64,000 bases of DNA. It comes from Euryodendron excelsum (Eukaryota > Streptophyta > Magnoliopsida > Ericales > Pentaphylacaceae). Of the stretch, positions 1 to 14,176 are shown one piece after another (the stretch's first letter is position 1; every line of letters begins with the position of its first letter). The position numbers and the translations under genes are program-made. Under the pieces are notes generated by a model that saw only the letters and a list, made by a program, of their open reading frames with translations, had not been told where the DNA came from and did not search any database. The stretch spans positions 6,439,501-6,503,500 of the forward strand of contig CM065382.1 in NCBI GenBank assembly GCA_033060915.1, written 5' to 3'.

Positions 1-2984
1 CCCCACGATACAGGCTTCAATCAATCACACCATATTTTTGGAAATTGTCGCCACATCCTTTTTGTTCATTGGCCTAAAAAAGAAACCTAATATTCTTTCT
101 TTGTTTCTTTTTAATTTTCTTTCATTTCTTAATTGATATCAATTAGGGACAAAATAAGTAACTTCCTTTCACTAGGAAAAAGAATATACACAAGCAAAAA
201 TTAAAATGTAGAGCCCTATATGTGCAGAAGCTCAGAAAATAATAAATACACTTGTCGTAAAAGGCACTGAGCAGCATAGGAATGCAAGCCTGAGAAAATA
301 ATTCACAAATTCATGATTGAGTTTCTTTGAAATAAAGCTAACAGTCAGGTAGAGATACCAAGTCAGCCCCTCCCAATTCCATGAATAGATTGGCCCAACG
401 CTAAATAGACCTGATACCTAGTGTATACCTTTATCAGCAGCTTCTCAGTAACATAACTGCCTCATTTGGGGGAAAAAATTAGATGCAGTTGAGTGATTGA
501 TAAAATGCTGGGTGAAGTGAAATTGAATGGTGAAAAGTTAAATTCTTCACCAGAGTCCTGTAGAATTAGGGAATTTATGCCCGCCAAAAACATGCTAATC
601 GGAGGGATGCTGATCATTAGATTCTTCAAAATATTATTTCTTAGTTTCCAATGACCTTCATTAGCATTATCCTTAGATGTCACATTCTAGGGGAGGCTGA
701 AAGCATAGCTTCATATCTTACCAATACTTGCCACTTACATGTCTCTCAATTTAATTGATATTGGAGTGTGTTTCACAACCATTATGGGCTATATCACTTG
801 TTCCAACGCACAGTATCTTAAAATTGGTATTGATCTGTAGTACCAAAGATAAGGTTTCCGTCTAAGAAACAGGGTACGGATACGGACACAGATATAGACA
901 TGGGACACAACATTTTCAAAAAATATGGACACAGATATGGTGGGGACATGGCAAAAAAAATATTTTTATACATTTTTTATTTGTTATGTATGTGAACGTA
1001 AAATTCATAAATCACCAAAAATCAGATAAAAATAACTAAATAAGTTCACAATTATAATATGACTAAGAAGTTAAAGATTTGAAGAATTGGATATAAATTA
1101 GACTCTATTTAATATTTTTAACAATAACATTTTAACCCCGCCGTGTCCCAAAATGTGTCTAACTAATGGACACGCGTGTCCCCAATATGTCTGAGAAGTG
1201 TCCACTACAAAAAATATTGGACATGCCAATTGGTGTATCTGACACGTGTCCTGGCGTATCCAAGAAGTAAGTGTGTCTGATATGCGTCCAATGCGGATAC
1301 AGTATGTTAAACAGAGTGTCTGTGCTCCCTAGGTTTCCAGTATACAATACTAAAATAAAAAATTGACAGATGAGCATAATCATAGTGACAGCTTTTCAAG
1401 AAGATTACAACAAATTTATAAATGAAGTTGATAGTTCATCAAGGCAAATAAATACCTTACATTCACTTGATACTATATGTGCTCACCAACATAAATTCAT
1501 TTAAATGGAGTTCACTGCGAGTTATCAACCAGCCTTCAGATTGATCAGGCTAAGGACAAAGATGATGATCCCAAGTTCCCAACAATATAGAAGAGGACCT
1601 TTACAAACACAATTAAAGTTCATAGAGTTGAACTTTCTTTACAGTTTACACATTATTTAACTAGAATCTATGCCAAGAAGGTAAAATCATAATCAGGGAG
1701 AGCTTGCGTCATAAATGACAACCATAACATCACAATATATAATTAAACACTGATCATTATCCTCCAAAACAGCAAAAACAGTATCTTTATGTTAGACTGT
1801 ATAGGCAATGAACATGTTTGCTTACAGACATCAAATGGGAATGCTTGATAACAGGTTTGTTCCTCTATCATTCACTGAATCCCCTAACTCCCACCCCCCA
1901 CCTGCACCCCAACAGTAAAGGAACTGGGGATCGGAAACAATAGGATTGCGGCATTTTATGAACTCTTATGCACACTATGTCCATGTCCCACTAATAGACA
2001 AGTAATTAATCGTTCAATATCTTACGTTGCTCCTCAATATGGAGCATTTGAAAATGGTATAACCTGTCTCCAACTTCTTGATTATAACACAGAATTTTTT
2101 GTTATCAAGTCTACTAATTGATGATTGGATCGTGCATGTAAATCCCCAGTTGATCAAGAGAAAATCAACATTGGGGGCAGCCTTGCTAGAGGCGATCTAA
2201 ATGCTCCTAGTGTGGGGCCTGTGGGTAATTGCCGTTGTTACTGCGCAGCCACCTGGAATAGTGGCAATGTTCAGCCACCTACTTTTACATCTATGTGTAT
2301 ATAGATTGCTTTCAATACGCATCATTCAGTTAGTATACCAACCTTAGAGCTATAAAGGCAAATCTACAAGGAACAGGACTTAAAATAATACTGGAGAAGC
2401 AGTAATTCAATCTTGCATCAAACAAGACTTCAAATGCAAGGTAATTGCCTATCACATTCGGAAGCAATATTCATTTTGTCCTCATTCCAATACATAACGA
2501 CTCAAACAAGTCAATAGTCTTTGATTTCTCTAATTGCAATTTTCAGTGGGATGCAATTAATACTGCTGGAGATTTTGAAGCTTAAACGAGAAGAAAATCA
2601 TGCATTAATCAGTTTTTCTTTTTCAAACAAAATTTTGTCTTCAATTATACATAACAAAATATCAAAAAAATGAAAAAAAATTAAAAAAAGCTCTTCTTGT
2701 TGCAGAAGGCTGATATTGCAGGATGCAAAACAACGACTAGTCCATGGTATGAAGTCTATCAGATCTAACATCATCCTGAAGGAATTGCATTCAAATAAAT
2801 CAGTGTTCAATCACCAATGCGTGTGAACTAATAATTCATCTCCTCTCTCTACAATCATTATCACGACTAAGCCCTTTTTCAAGCATATGAATCCGCATCA
2901 TATGACATCACAAAACAAACAATGAAAAAAACATTATATCACTAAATTCTAGGTAAGATACGTATGTGTAGTGGAAAACCTAAC
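1..2984. other. Intron and/or distal part of the trypsin-like gene; no further exon resolved
   Basis: This stretch lies downstream, in the minus sense, of the first exon of the trypsin-like gene. I looked on the minus strand for the next part of the protease fold and did not find a convincing exon. The intron is therefore either longer than this stretch or the remaining exons are too short to spot. The short open frames here have no family resemblance. A GTGTCC-rich repeat occupies about 870-1345. Confidence 0.5.
870..1345. repeat. Degenerate GTGTCC/GGACAC-rich repeat
   Basis: The block is filled with variants of GGACAC and GTGTCC, including GGACACGCGTGTCC near 1168 and GACACGTGTCC near 1241. 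On the left the motifs read mainly GGATACGGACAC, and on the right mainly as the inverse (GTGTCC, GTATCC). The block therefore behaves like a loose inverted repeat around an AT-rich centre. Such stretches are common in plant non-autonomous DNA transposons. I see no clear ends or target duplication, so the class is open. Confidence 0.4.
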
Positions 2985-3241
2985 CTGTGAGGAAAAAGGG
3001 TAGCAGCGACACCGTCCTGTAGCAGGATCTCTGCTGCCTCGGCGGAAGCCACCGACGGGAGGTTGACGTGAGTGGTCAGCAGTAGATTCCGGTGGATTAG
3101 GAAGCCCGTGCCTGACATTCCTCCGCCGCATCCGGCGACTCTCACCATGGCCGGACCTTTGCAGGAGAAAATGGTGGCTTTCATTCTCTCAGACTTGCCT
3201 CCGCCGTTGCAGAAGCACCAAGACTCGCCCAAAACACCCAT
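2985..3241 (-). CDS. Trypsin-like serine protease family protein, first exon (partial gene)
   Basis: The first exon starts at the ATG at 3241 and ends at a CAG|GTTAGG donor at 2985/2984, giving about 86 residues. The segment GTGFLIHRNLLLTTHVNL (about residues 45-62) matches the start of a chymotrypsin-like fold: a G-[ST]-G-F strand followed by a His in the place of the catalytic histidine. This is as in the plant proteins annotated as trypsin-family or protease Do-like. The N-terminus is basic/Cys-rich and shows no clear signal peptide. The rest of the protease, with the Asp and Ser of the triad, must lie to the left and was not found, so activity cannot be judged. The upstream DNA holds an AG microsatellite and TATA-like runs. 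Confidence 0.6.
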
Positions 3242-3772
3242 CTCCTCAATGGCTTCGTAAAAATTTCAGATCCAGAGTCGCAGACTGTAATGCATTCTCT
3301 CCATCTCTCCGGCTATGTGCTGTGGCTATATATAACTATATATACATATATATGTAAAGAAGTATAAATGACAGATATATAGAGTGAGAGATTACAGAGA
3401 GAAGGGAGATGAGATGCTCATGAAATGCGTAAAAGATTGGATATTTCTTCAATCTGAAATTTTAGGGGAAAAGAAGCATAATGAACTGAAGGAGTACTTT
3501 CTATATAACCACTTCCAAAGTGGAAGACCTTAATTTGAGCACATAATACTCGCTCATATTTACAACACTAGCACAGAGAGAGAGAGAGAGAGAGTAAAAA
3601 GCTCTCTAGGACGACGGAGGTTACTGTTACTCTGGAGGATTAGTTCATACCACAATTCTTTGCACATTGCTATATTTTTCCCTGTTCAGCTTATGCTTCC
3701 CAAAATCAACACTGTAAACGCATATGCCTAAGCAGCAAATTCAGAATCCAAAGCTAATTTGTTTAAGAAAAA
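3242..3772. promoter_or_regulatory. Upstream region of the trypsin-like gene
   Basis: This is the 5' flank of the minus-strand gene starting at 3241. It holds TATATA-type runs at about 3330-3355 and an (AG)n microsatellite at 3574-3594, both common in plant core promoters and 5' leaders. No start site can be fixed from sequence alone. Confidence 0.35.
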
Positions 3773-3922
3773 TGCTAACTTGTGCCCTCAAATCACATTT
3801 TAAGCAATACTTTGTCTTCTTGTACAAAAGACTGAAAATTGTGATTTTAAGATTGAAAATTGTAAAAACACAATTTTCAACATTTAACAGGACAAAACGT
3901 GCCCTTATGACACATGTTAGCA
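3773..3922. mobile_element. MITE, TGCTAAC family, copy A (150 bp)
   Basis: The left end reads TGCTAACTTGTGCCCTCAAA. The right end, reverse-complemented, reads TGCTAACATGTGTCATAAGG, followed by GGCACGTTTT, so the ends are terminal inverted repeats. The inside is AT-rich and itself palindromic (AAAATTGTGATTTTAAG and its inverse). A larger relative lies at 53404-53704. The element is too short to code. The family resembles abundant plant MITEs, but I cannot place it in a superfamily because no target duplication is clear. Confidence 0.6.
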
Positions 3923-4262
3923 ATAGCCTTTGTAGGCATGTAAAACTTAAGCTATTAAATAGACTTCCATCGATTCCCCAGCAACCAGGTCATAGTAGGA
4001 GTAGGTGGATGTGGATCATCATAAACATTTAAATAAGCAGTGCCCCACGAAGATAAACAATTATATCAAACAACAAAAGCTTTTGAATAACAGGTATCCT
4101 AATTGGAGTTCAAAACGGGTGGATAGGTCCTTGTACAAAAGCAACCAAGTCATAGGACAAACAGGAATGATGAAACAGTCACCCAAACTGCACATTCCAC
4201 AAGTGTCTTTTCCAACGATGATAGCTCCATCCTTCTGAGTTCTTGCACCTCCATAAGCCTCC

Positions 4263-8729
<4,467 letters not shown>

Positions 8730-8984
8730 CTTTGCTGCCCTAGCTTCGGCCCCTGAAAACTCGAGAAAGACGGCAACGACGATATCATGTATGCAGTTCA
8801 CTACATGTATATACACGTCATTAGGCACATCGGCTCGTATTGAACTGGGCCTATATTAGAGCTGAATTGTTGGGCCGGCTATAGATACGGATAAAAAGAA
8901 TTGATTGGACCGCATATTGGGTCTAGCTTGAAGTCTAGGACCACTCTACCATAGCCCAGACCAATATATGTATATAGAGACTGA
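8730..8984. promoter_or_regulatory. Upstream region of NRPB10
   Basis: The 5' flank of the minus-strand NRPB10 start at 8729. It ends at the target site of the Mutator-like element, which therefore sits about 260 bp upstream of the start codon. No distinct TATA box or motif is convincing. Confidence 0.4.
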
Positions 8985-9560
8985 TTTAAGATGGGTTTTT
9001 TTACCAAAGTAATTCATATTTTTAAATTTATTCCAAAAATATTAATTTGGCGAATGTTATTCCCAAATTGAGTTTTTCATAAAAAAATAATTATTTATTT
9101 GTAAATACGAAATTACTAAATATAATTTATATATATGTTTATAAACTTGCAAAACTAATTTTAATTATTTTTTACTTTTTCAAAATTATTAAAATCATTG
9201 TTAAAATAAATTTTCTCATCCATTTATGTCAAATTCATGATAATAATATATTAATTTAAATTAAAATATTTTTAAATTTTACTAATTATAAACTATTTAC
9301 TAATTTTAGGAATTTAACATAAATTTATTTCCATTAAGAACACATTGTTAATAATTATGAAAATACTAATTTTTAATTTTATTTTTACAAATTGAGTTTT
9401 TAATAAAAAAAATTAAATTATCTAATTCTTATTTTTTCTAAATACAAAATTACTAAATACAATTTATATATATGTTTATAAACTTGCAAAACTAATTTTA
9501 AATAATTTTTTACTTTTACGAATTGTTAAAATCATTGTTTAAATAATTTTTCTTATCCAT

Positions 9561-9962
9561 TTATTAAGAACATATTTGTAGTAGAATGCCATACAATATT
9601 CTTAGCAACCAAAATTTTAACCGTGGTAGACCTAAGGCACCAATACCTTAATTAGACTCGCTGAAAGATCAAAGCTACTCTAGAAGTTCAACTTTAATCA
9701 CTTAGTTTGATGCATTAATTAAGTACATAACCTTCACATGCCGGTCTAATATAGAAACAATTATTTAAACAATTCATAAATTATTGAAAGAATTCATTCA
9801 TTATTTTAACAATGATTTTCAATAAGAACATGTTTTTAATAATTAATGAAAAACATTAATTTGAAAATATTTATTAAGAACACGTTTGTAGTAGAATGCC
9901 ATACAACATTCTTAGCAACCAAAATCCTAACCGTAGCAGGCCTAAGGCACCAATACTTTAAT
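9561..9962. repeat. 92-bp direct repeat pair inside the MULE
   Basis: Positions 9561-9652 and 9871-9962 are near-identical by eye, both carrying TTGTAGTAGAATGCCATACA and GCACCAATAC. They are the least AT-rich part of the element and may be captured non-TE sequence or an internal duplication. Confidence 0.8.
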
Positions 9963-10429
9963 CGGAGCCCTAACTGTGTTGTTATGAATATGGTCTATAA
10001 AACTTGTTACTGGTTCTAAGGTTAGGGCAACCAAATTGTATTTAGTAATCTCGTATTTAGAAATAAATAACAATTAGATAATTTATTTATTTTTATTAAA
10101 AACTCAATTTGTAAAAATGAAATTAAAAATTAGTATTTTCATAATTATTAACAACATGTTCTTAATGGAAATAAATTTATGTTAAATTCCTAAAATTAGT
10201 AAATAGTTTATAATTAGTAAAATTTAAAAATATTTTAATTTAAATTAATATATTATTATCATGAATTTGACATAAATGGATGAGAAAAATTATTTTAACA
10301 ATGATTTTTTTAATAATTTTTAAAAAGTAAATTTTAATTTAAAATTAGTTTTACAAGTTTATAAACATATATATAAATTATTTTTAGTAATTTCATATTT
10401 ACAAATAAATAATTATTTTTTTTATGAAA

Positions 10430-10580
10430 AACTCAATTTGTAATTGCGTTTTTCATAAAAACGCAATTTATTATTGCGTTTTTCTGAAAAACGCAATCCT
10501 AAATTGAGTTTTTCAAAAAAACGCAATTTAGAGTTGCGTTTTTTAAAAAACCGTAATAATAAATTGCGTTTTAAGGTATT
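10430..10580. repeat. Tandem short palindromes in the right arm of the MULE
   Basis: Four to five units of the form TTGCGTTTTT-(1 to 4 bases)-AAAAACGCAA follow one another, each a perfect or near-perfect hairpin of about 24-28 bp. The left arm has only one or two related AAATTGAGTTTTTCATAA units, so this array expanded on one side. Confidence 0.8.
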
Positions 10581-10662
10581 TTGGGAATAACATTTGTCAA
10601 ATTGATATTTTGGGAATAAATTTAAAAAAATAAATTACTTTGGTAAAAAAACCTTTAAGATG

Positions 10663-11510
10663 TTGAAATTATTATTTACATTTTTTTTTCGCTACAGGCG
10701 TTTAGCGCTTTGACCAACTTGTATCTCACATTCGTGCAAGTTACTTTCAACATAAACTATGTAAATTTCATACATTGCGTGAATTATAGTTGGCCACGAG
10801 AAGGTGTGAGAAGGAAAAAAAATCCAGTGGCTAAGTAGTACCATACTTTTCAGTATTCAACATATCAAAAAATTTCATGTCATTTATTTTCTTAAAATTA
10901 TTTCTATTTAGAACAAGTTAATGTTGTTGATGTAATAAAACATGATTTGTCACAAATTCAATAGGAATGAGTATTGAAAAGTCAGAATTATTTGACTATT
11001 GGACCTTTTTCAGTGAGAAGGGATCAAACTTGAAACCTCAACCTAGTTACTCGGATAAAAATTTATGAGCTCAACATCAACCAAATAGAGCTTTTGGTTA
11101 CTTTGCAACGCACACTATATATATATCAAAATTTCTTCCTCCACCTGCTTAAGTTTCCTCCTCTAATGGTTATATTATTTTTTTTTTTCGCAAATTGCAG
11201 ACATCAGATCATAGTATAGAGATGGTAATGCTTCTGCTTTGAAGCAATCATCCTGTTAGACTCAGTAAATACATGTGATCATCAATGAAGGGTGTCACAG
11301 CAAATTTTCCTTCTCTGAGTGTCAGAGCAACCTAACAATAAAGCCAAAACAAGAAATTATGGGTCAGCATGAATTAAAGATGATAATCCACCAGAAACCA
11401 ACCTACTTCAAATTTCTATAACAATACATTATACAGCCTCCCACGCATAGTCTCGTTAATAACAGTCCTATAGTGGGTAAGAGAAGATGCTCTCAAGCTC
11501 TCAACTTTGC
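10663..11510. other. Intergenic, no gene seen
   Basis: AT-rich DNA between the MULE and the promoter of the small secreted protein gene. The open frames are short and without resemblance to known families. Confidence 0.5.
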
Positions 11511-11512
11511 AC

Positions 11513-11520
11513 TATAAAAT
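11513..11520 (+). promoter_or_regulatory. Probable TATA box of the small secreted protein gene
   Basis: TATAAAAT lies 70 bases before the ATG at 11590, leaving room for a short leader of about 35-45 bases. Confidence 0.55.
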
Positions 11521-11589
11521 GGGGAGGTCTCTAACACTCTTCTCCATACAAAAGAGAGAGAGAGATATATACAAACAGAGAAGTTTACT

Positions 11590-11886
11590 ATGGAGAGAGT
11601 TACGAAGGCGCTGCTCGTCCTCGCTATCTTCCTCATGGCATTCTTCGCTAGTGCAGAAGGAGGAAGAGATGTCTCAACCAAAGAAGAGAAGGTCACCAAT
11701 CCCCAGGGCTTTTTCGATGGTGGTGGGGGGTTTCCACATTTCCCTTTCTTTTGGTTCCCACACTTCCCATGGGGATTCGGAGGTAACAAGAAAGCGGAAG
11801 CTGTGCCCGGAGACACGGTGAAAGGCGAAAATGGGGTTCGAGGAGTTCCTGGAGTTGATGGTAAGGCCGGCCATGGATATCCATGA
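11590..11886 (+). CDS. Small secreted Gly/Pro/Phe-rich protein (98 aa)
   Basis: This is an intronless frame of 98 residues. Residues 1-22 form a clear signal peptide: the hydrophobic core ALLVLAIFLMAFFASA with an A-S-A cleavage site before EGG. The mature part has a charged segment (GRDVSTKEEK), a GGGG turn, the repeated FPHFP motif (FPHFPFFWFPHFPWGFGG) and a basic/Gly tail. It looks like a small apoplastic or cell-wall protein of the glycine-rich type, but I do not recognise a defined family. The ATG is the first in frame after the TATA box. AATAAA-like poly(A) signals occur near 11919 and at 12029. DPMS3 ends tail to tail about 0.87 kb away. Confidence 0.75.
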   Translation: MERVTKALLVLAIFLMAFFASAEGGRDVSTKEEKVTNPQGFFDGGGGFPHFPFFWFPHFPWGFGGNKKAEAVPGDTVKGENGVRGVPGVDGKAGHGYP

Positions 11887-12751
11887 TCAGCTGGATCATG
11901 CATGTCTGAAAATCCTATGTACATAAATAATGTCTAAATGTCCACTCTTGCTTGTTTAATAACTAGTATCTCCACGTTTTCTGCTAGCTCTGTGCGTTTG
12001 TGATGCTGTATGGTGCTGCTATATATGCAATAAAACCGTATTTCCAGTAAGGGTGCTGTGTGTGCACGTATGTGTTATTGAAAGAAAATGCCACACATTA
12101 TTCCATTTCTCACCTCCAGACGGAAGTGACTGAATCCCACAATCATTTGTTAAAGTGGATCCCACTGCCATGTGCATAGAAGCAGCTCGCAATATTCCAG
12201 CTTTGGGAAGAAGAAATGTTTTTTTTTTGTTTTTTGGGCTAGTCAATCTTCTGTCTTCTCCATTTGACATTTTTTTCACTGTGATTGTTAGGCCACTGTT
12301 CAAGATTGAGCATGTAATTGTCGAGCCATCTTAGAAAATTGCATGAGCATTCTGGTGTAGAATGGACTGAGAAGAAGTCATCATCAAATGTTCTAGATTT
12401 ACCATCACACAGCACAAAGAAAATTGCACCAATCTGAAGGACATACTCCCAGAATGACTCATATTCCATATGCTTTCTATAATCCTATTATATCACCTGA
12501 CAGTGTTTTTGATGCGCTAAATTCAGATTCAAATAATAGAAGAAAACATAGACAAGGGTATACTCATGTCAACACACATCAAAATCCCAGCAGCCTAATT
12601 TGCCTGATTGGAGGATGCTTCCTGATGTCTATATATGAACTTCTCTTATCTGGCAACCCCAATTCACAAACACTATTTGGAGACCTTCAAGAGATTTACT
12701 TGCAGAGTTTAACCCTTTCATTGCATTTGGAAAGGAATTTTGAAGACCAGA

Positions 12752-14173
12752 TCAATCAAAACTCACATCAACCCCTCTTTGCTTCAGGAATTCCTTGGCC
12801 TCTACAACGTCCTACAAAAATAAACCTCACCAGTTATGAATTTATTAAGCACAAGGGAGAAAATGAAATCTTGATTACATGAATTAGAAAAAAAGCATTC
12901 GTTATATTTTTGATAAAAAAGAATGTCCAATTTGGCTGGCACCGTATGGTGAACATGCATGCAGAATACATCATGCTTAATGAAACGACTCCATCCTCAG
13001 TCTAAACCCCATAAAAAGCTCCCACAACTGCTGCCTGATAATAACCCTCTAAAAGATATTGCAACATAGTAAGATAGAAAAGAAGGAACAATCCACATAA
13101 GCTGTAAGCCTAAAATCTCACATAACTGCTTTCAGATGATGACTGAGCATTTCACACCCCAATGGAACTACCTTAATTATTAGTATAAAATTTCTATAAG
13201 TAATGGAATTACCCTTATTTTTTTTGAAATAAAAAGTTTCGAGTTGCCGAAAATCGTAACAGCGAAATTACTTCTCAACTGGAACTCCATATAACATGTG
13301 TCTTTGGGTTGTACCCATTGCACAGAAGGCACACCCCATTATAGTCCAAAGAAGTAAAAAGGAACTACAGGTTCTCAGAATTCCTGGCTAAAAGAAGTCA
13401 AACTAAAACTTTAAAAAAAGAGAATCTCACACTAAGCCCCACCAAATGAACCAGTAATCAAAGTTTGGGGATAAATTTTTCAATAGGCTTGGATTGTTGT
13501 GGTCCTTTCCACATCAAAACATCAGATATAGAAGTCCCATGTTTCAACTATTTGCACCAACACAGATTGTACAAGAATAGAACAGCTGTGTTCTAGGGGC
13601 CCATCTGTTTTTTTTCAGTGAAGTGTGGAAACCTTGTTTAAAATATTATAATAAAAAAGTGAAGGAAATCAATATTGTTTCAATTTGCTGGATGCATATG
13701 GAGAAAAGCAAGGGGTGTTTAAAGTTGGTTCTTTCTTATTACTTCAACCTCCATCACACAATGAGACTTCCATTAGGGTAAGGGAGAATTGTTGGCTAAC
13801 ACCCCTTAGATTTCAAGAAAGATGAAAATTTTCTAAGGTCAACAAAAAGATTGAAGTAAAATACCTGCTGCAACAGCACTGCCTCGTGTGGGCAAGTTGG
13901 AAATTGCATCAGACCCACTCCAACCATTAGTAGGCCGTAGCATCCTAATGACACAATAAAGTACAAGGGTAGCTGGAAAGGAAGTCAACATGACAAAATA
14001 AGCTACATAACAGATGAAGAAAGCTATAAAAAAGCCAAATAATTTAATAAGAACTAGAGGAAGGAGCTCACCAACCAAGTATAGCTGCGTGGAATTATTG
14101 ATGTTTGCAATAAGCCAATCCAAGAGGCAGATATGGCCACCAGCAATGTCAATATCTTCACAATGTGCTTCAT
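12752..14173 (-). CDS. DPMS3: Dolichol-phosphate mannose synthase subunit 3
   Basis: Three coding exons, 14173-14072, 13972-13865 and 12811-12752, join in phase 0. Their junctions are TTG|GTGAGC, TTCCAG|CTACCC, CAG|GTATTT and TTGTAG|GACGTT. They give 89 residues, the family length. Exon 1 encodes MKHIVKILTLLVAIS and the first membrane helix. Exon 2 encodes the second helix and the hallmark GCYGLLMVGVGLMQFPTCP. Exon 3 encodes the charged tail DVVEAKEFLKQRGVDVSFD. DPM3 is the small ER-membrane subunit that tethers and stabilises the catalytic DPM1 in dolichol-phosphate-mannose synthesis, which feeds N-glycosylation and GPI anchors. An acceptor (ATCAG|GACATG) just before the ATG implies a 5'-leader intron. 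FHA2 lies head to head. Confidence 0.93.
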
Positions 14174-14176
14174 GTC

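Larger units (their letters stand above)
8994..10653. mobile_element. Fold-back Mutator-like element (MULE MITE), 1660 bp, 9-bp target duplication
   Basis: Both ends read GGTTTTTTTACCAAAGTAAT when taken inward. The terminal inverted repeat continues with few mismatches for about 75 bp, to GTTATTCCCAAA. The flanks are the perfect 9-bp direct repeat TTTAAGATG (8985-8993 and 10654-10662), the duplication size of Mutator elements. The inverted similarity continues much deeper: about 9060-9400 matches 10100-10440 in reverse, so most of the element folds on itself. The interior also holds a 92-bp direct repeat and a run of short palindromes. It codes for nothing, so it is non-autonomous. The intact target duplication argues for an undisturbed single insertion. 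Confidence 0.88.

Noticed and set aside
12424..12882. 152-codon plus-strand frame
   Set aside because: It overlaps the DPMS3 last exon and 3' UTR on the opposite strand, and has no domain, signal or splice support.
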